IMG/VR virus record: IMGVR_UViG_3300014050_000017
Location: 1-64,000 of that record
Strand: one strand, 5' to 3'
Origin: a virus
DNA: 64,000 nt
Positions 63,491 through 64,000 of the stretch are shown here, one piece after another (the stretch's first letter is position 1; each line of letters begins with the position of its first letter). A program made the position numbers and the translations under genes. The notes under the pieces were generated by a model, which was not told the origin of the DNA, did not search any database, and was given only the letters and a program-made list of their open reading frames with translations.

Positions 63491-63774
63491 TAGAATACTG
63501 TTGAGTAGACTACGGATACTGCGTTAGCACCCGTGGTGATAGCGGCTACTGCATATAGCTTGTCCCCAGCGTTAAGGTCAAATCTATAAGCAGAATCTTT
63601 CTTTACAGTAAGGCCTTTGTCTGCTCCAGAAGTAGCAACTTGAGCATCGCCAACATAGATAGAGTTATTATCGTCGTTAACGATTGTGACTGTAGTGGTA
63701 GGTTCTTTTGGTCCAAGGTGTACAAGTAGGACGGGAGTAGTTCCTACGGTAAACGCTTGATGATTTAAAGCCAT
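63490..63774 (-). CDS. Small beta-rich structural protein, 94 aa
   Basis: VGTTPVLLVHLGPKEPTTTV, TIVNDDNNSIYVGDAQVATS and LNAGDKLYAVAAITTGANAV look like a beta-sandwich of the capsid decoration or fibre type. RBS AGGAGG follows the stop of the upstream gene. Confidence 0.6.
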   Translation of the reverse strand: MALNHQAFTVGTTPVLLVHLGPKEPTTTVTIVNDDNNSIYVGDAQVATSGADKGLTVKKDSAYRFDLNAGDKLYAVAAITTGANAVSVVYSTVF

Positions 63775-63782
63775 ATGGCCTC

Positions 63783-64000
63783 CTATTTAATGTACCCAGC
63801 AAGAGCTAGGAACTGTGGGTCATTGACCATTTCGTCGGCCATAACCTGCATACATTCTACAATGATGAGGGTATATCTTTCAGCAACAATGCCTGCCTGT
63901 TGAATAAAATAAGGGCGATAAACCTGGCCCTTCCATAGGATACGACCACGAGCTTGAAGGTCTGGGTTGCCAATGACTCCTGGTACAACGCGCTCAACAT
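63783..64000 (-). CDS. Partial hypothetical protein (C-terminal 72 aa)
   Basis: The frame runs in from beyond 64000 and ends with TAG at 63783. It reads VERVVPGVIGNPDLQARGRI and ends LALAGYIK. LWKGQVYRPYFIQQAGIVAE with GRI suggests a head or neck structural protein; not recognised further. Confidence 0.65.
   Translation of the reverse strand, partial: VERVVPGVIGNPDLQARGRILWKGQVYRPYFIQQAGIVAERYTLIIVECMQVMADEMVNDPQFLALAGYIK

Noticed and set aside
1-64000. Integrase, transposase or other temperate-phage genes
   Set aside because: None was recognised by motif in any frame; HNH genes are the only mobile-type genes seen. Lifestyle cannot be judged from this window alone.

Overview
The window is part of the genome of a tailed phage with a contractile tail (a myovirus), very probably infecting an actinobacterium. 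The tail is read directly from its genes: sheath, tube, tape measure, LysM hub protein, gp27/gpD-like hub, OB-fold spike, gp25-like wedge and a baseplate J protein. An actinobacterial host is suggested by a WhiB-family regulator, a DUF7455-type zinc protein, a SpoVS protein, an MSMEG_6728-type DNA glycosylase, a leaderless start and promoters with TAGGCT-like -10 boxes. The moderate GC content would fit low-GC freshwater actinobacteria; that is inference. Terminase, portal, capsid and integrase genes are not in the window and presumably lie beyond the right edge.

Layout. Positions 1-4,911 run leftward from a divergent promoter region: a train of small, often cysteine-rich or basic proteins, many coupled by TAATG or ATGA overlaps, ending in a large secreted-looking PA14-domain protein that runs off the left edge. 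Positions 5,000-17,755 run rightward. The first 6.7 kb of this arm consists of short transcription units, each preceded by a stereotyped control module: a terminator, an inverted repeat built on GTTTGTGTTG, one or two perfect DnaA-box sequences followed by two TGAAC repeats 11 bp apart, a sigma70-like promoter at a nearly fixed distance, and often a 5' stem-loop. The second part carries a MoxR/CobS-like ATPase with a CobT-like VWA protein, then a string of small genes including a pyrimidine-dimer glycosylase homologue. A bidirectional terminator at 17,856-17,887 separates this arm from everything to its right.

From 64,000 back to 17,897 all genes run leftward. In transcription order they are structural genes (63.8-47.6 kb), a small membrane protein, replication genes (helicase loader, DnaB, primase, dNMP kinase, SNF2 helicase), tRNA-Asn, a candidate structured RNA, tRNA-Gly and tRNA-Gln, then DNA polymerase I, RecA/UvsX, an Hjc-like nuclease, WhiB, a Cas4-like nuclease, a RuvC-like resolvase, SpoVS, Hsp20, a metallophosphoesterase, many small unknowns, a cluster with a nucleotidyltransferase, a HAD-like protein and a possible TGT/DpdA-like protein, and finally a B12-dependent ribonucleotide reductase.

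How the parts fit: the phage carries its own replication and recombination machinery and makes dNTPs with an adenosylcobalamin enzyme. The CobS/CobT-like pair on the opposite arm could support cobalamin supply, although MoxR/VWA pairs also have other roles. The repeated promoter modules probably allow coordinated early expression by one shared factor, either host DnaA, a host PhoP-type response regulator, or a phage activator. Most unusual features: the modular promoter/inverted-repeat array, the apparent AUA start of the PA14 protein, a probable +1/-2 frameshift in the tail chaperone, and a structured non-coding RNA among the tRNAs.
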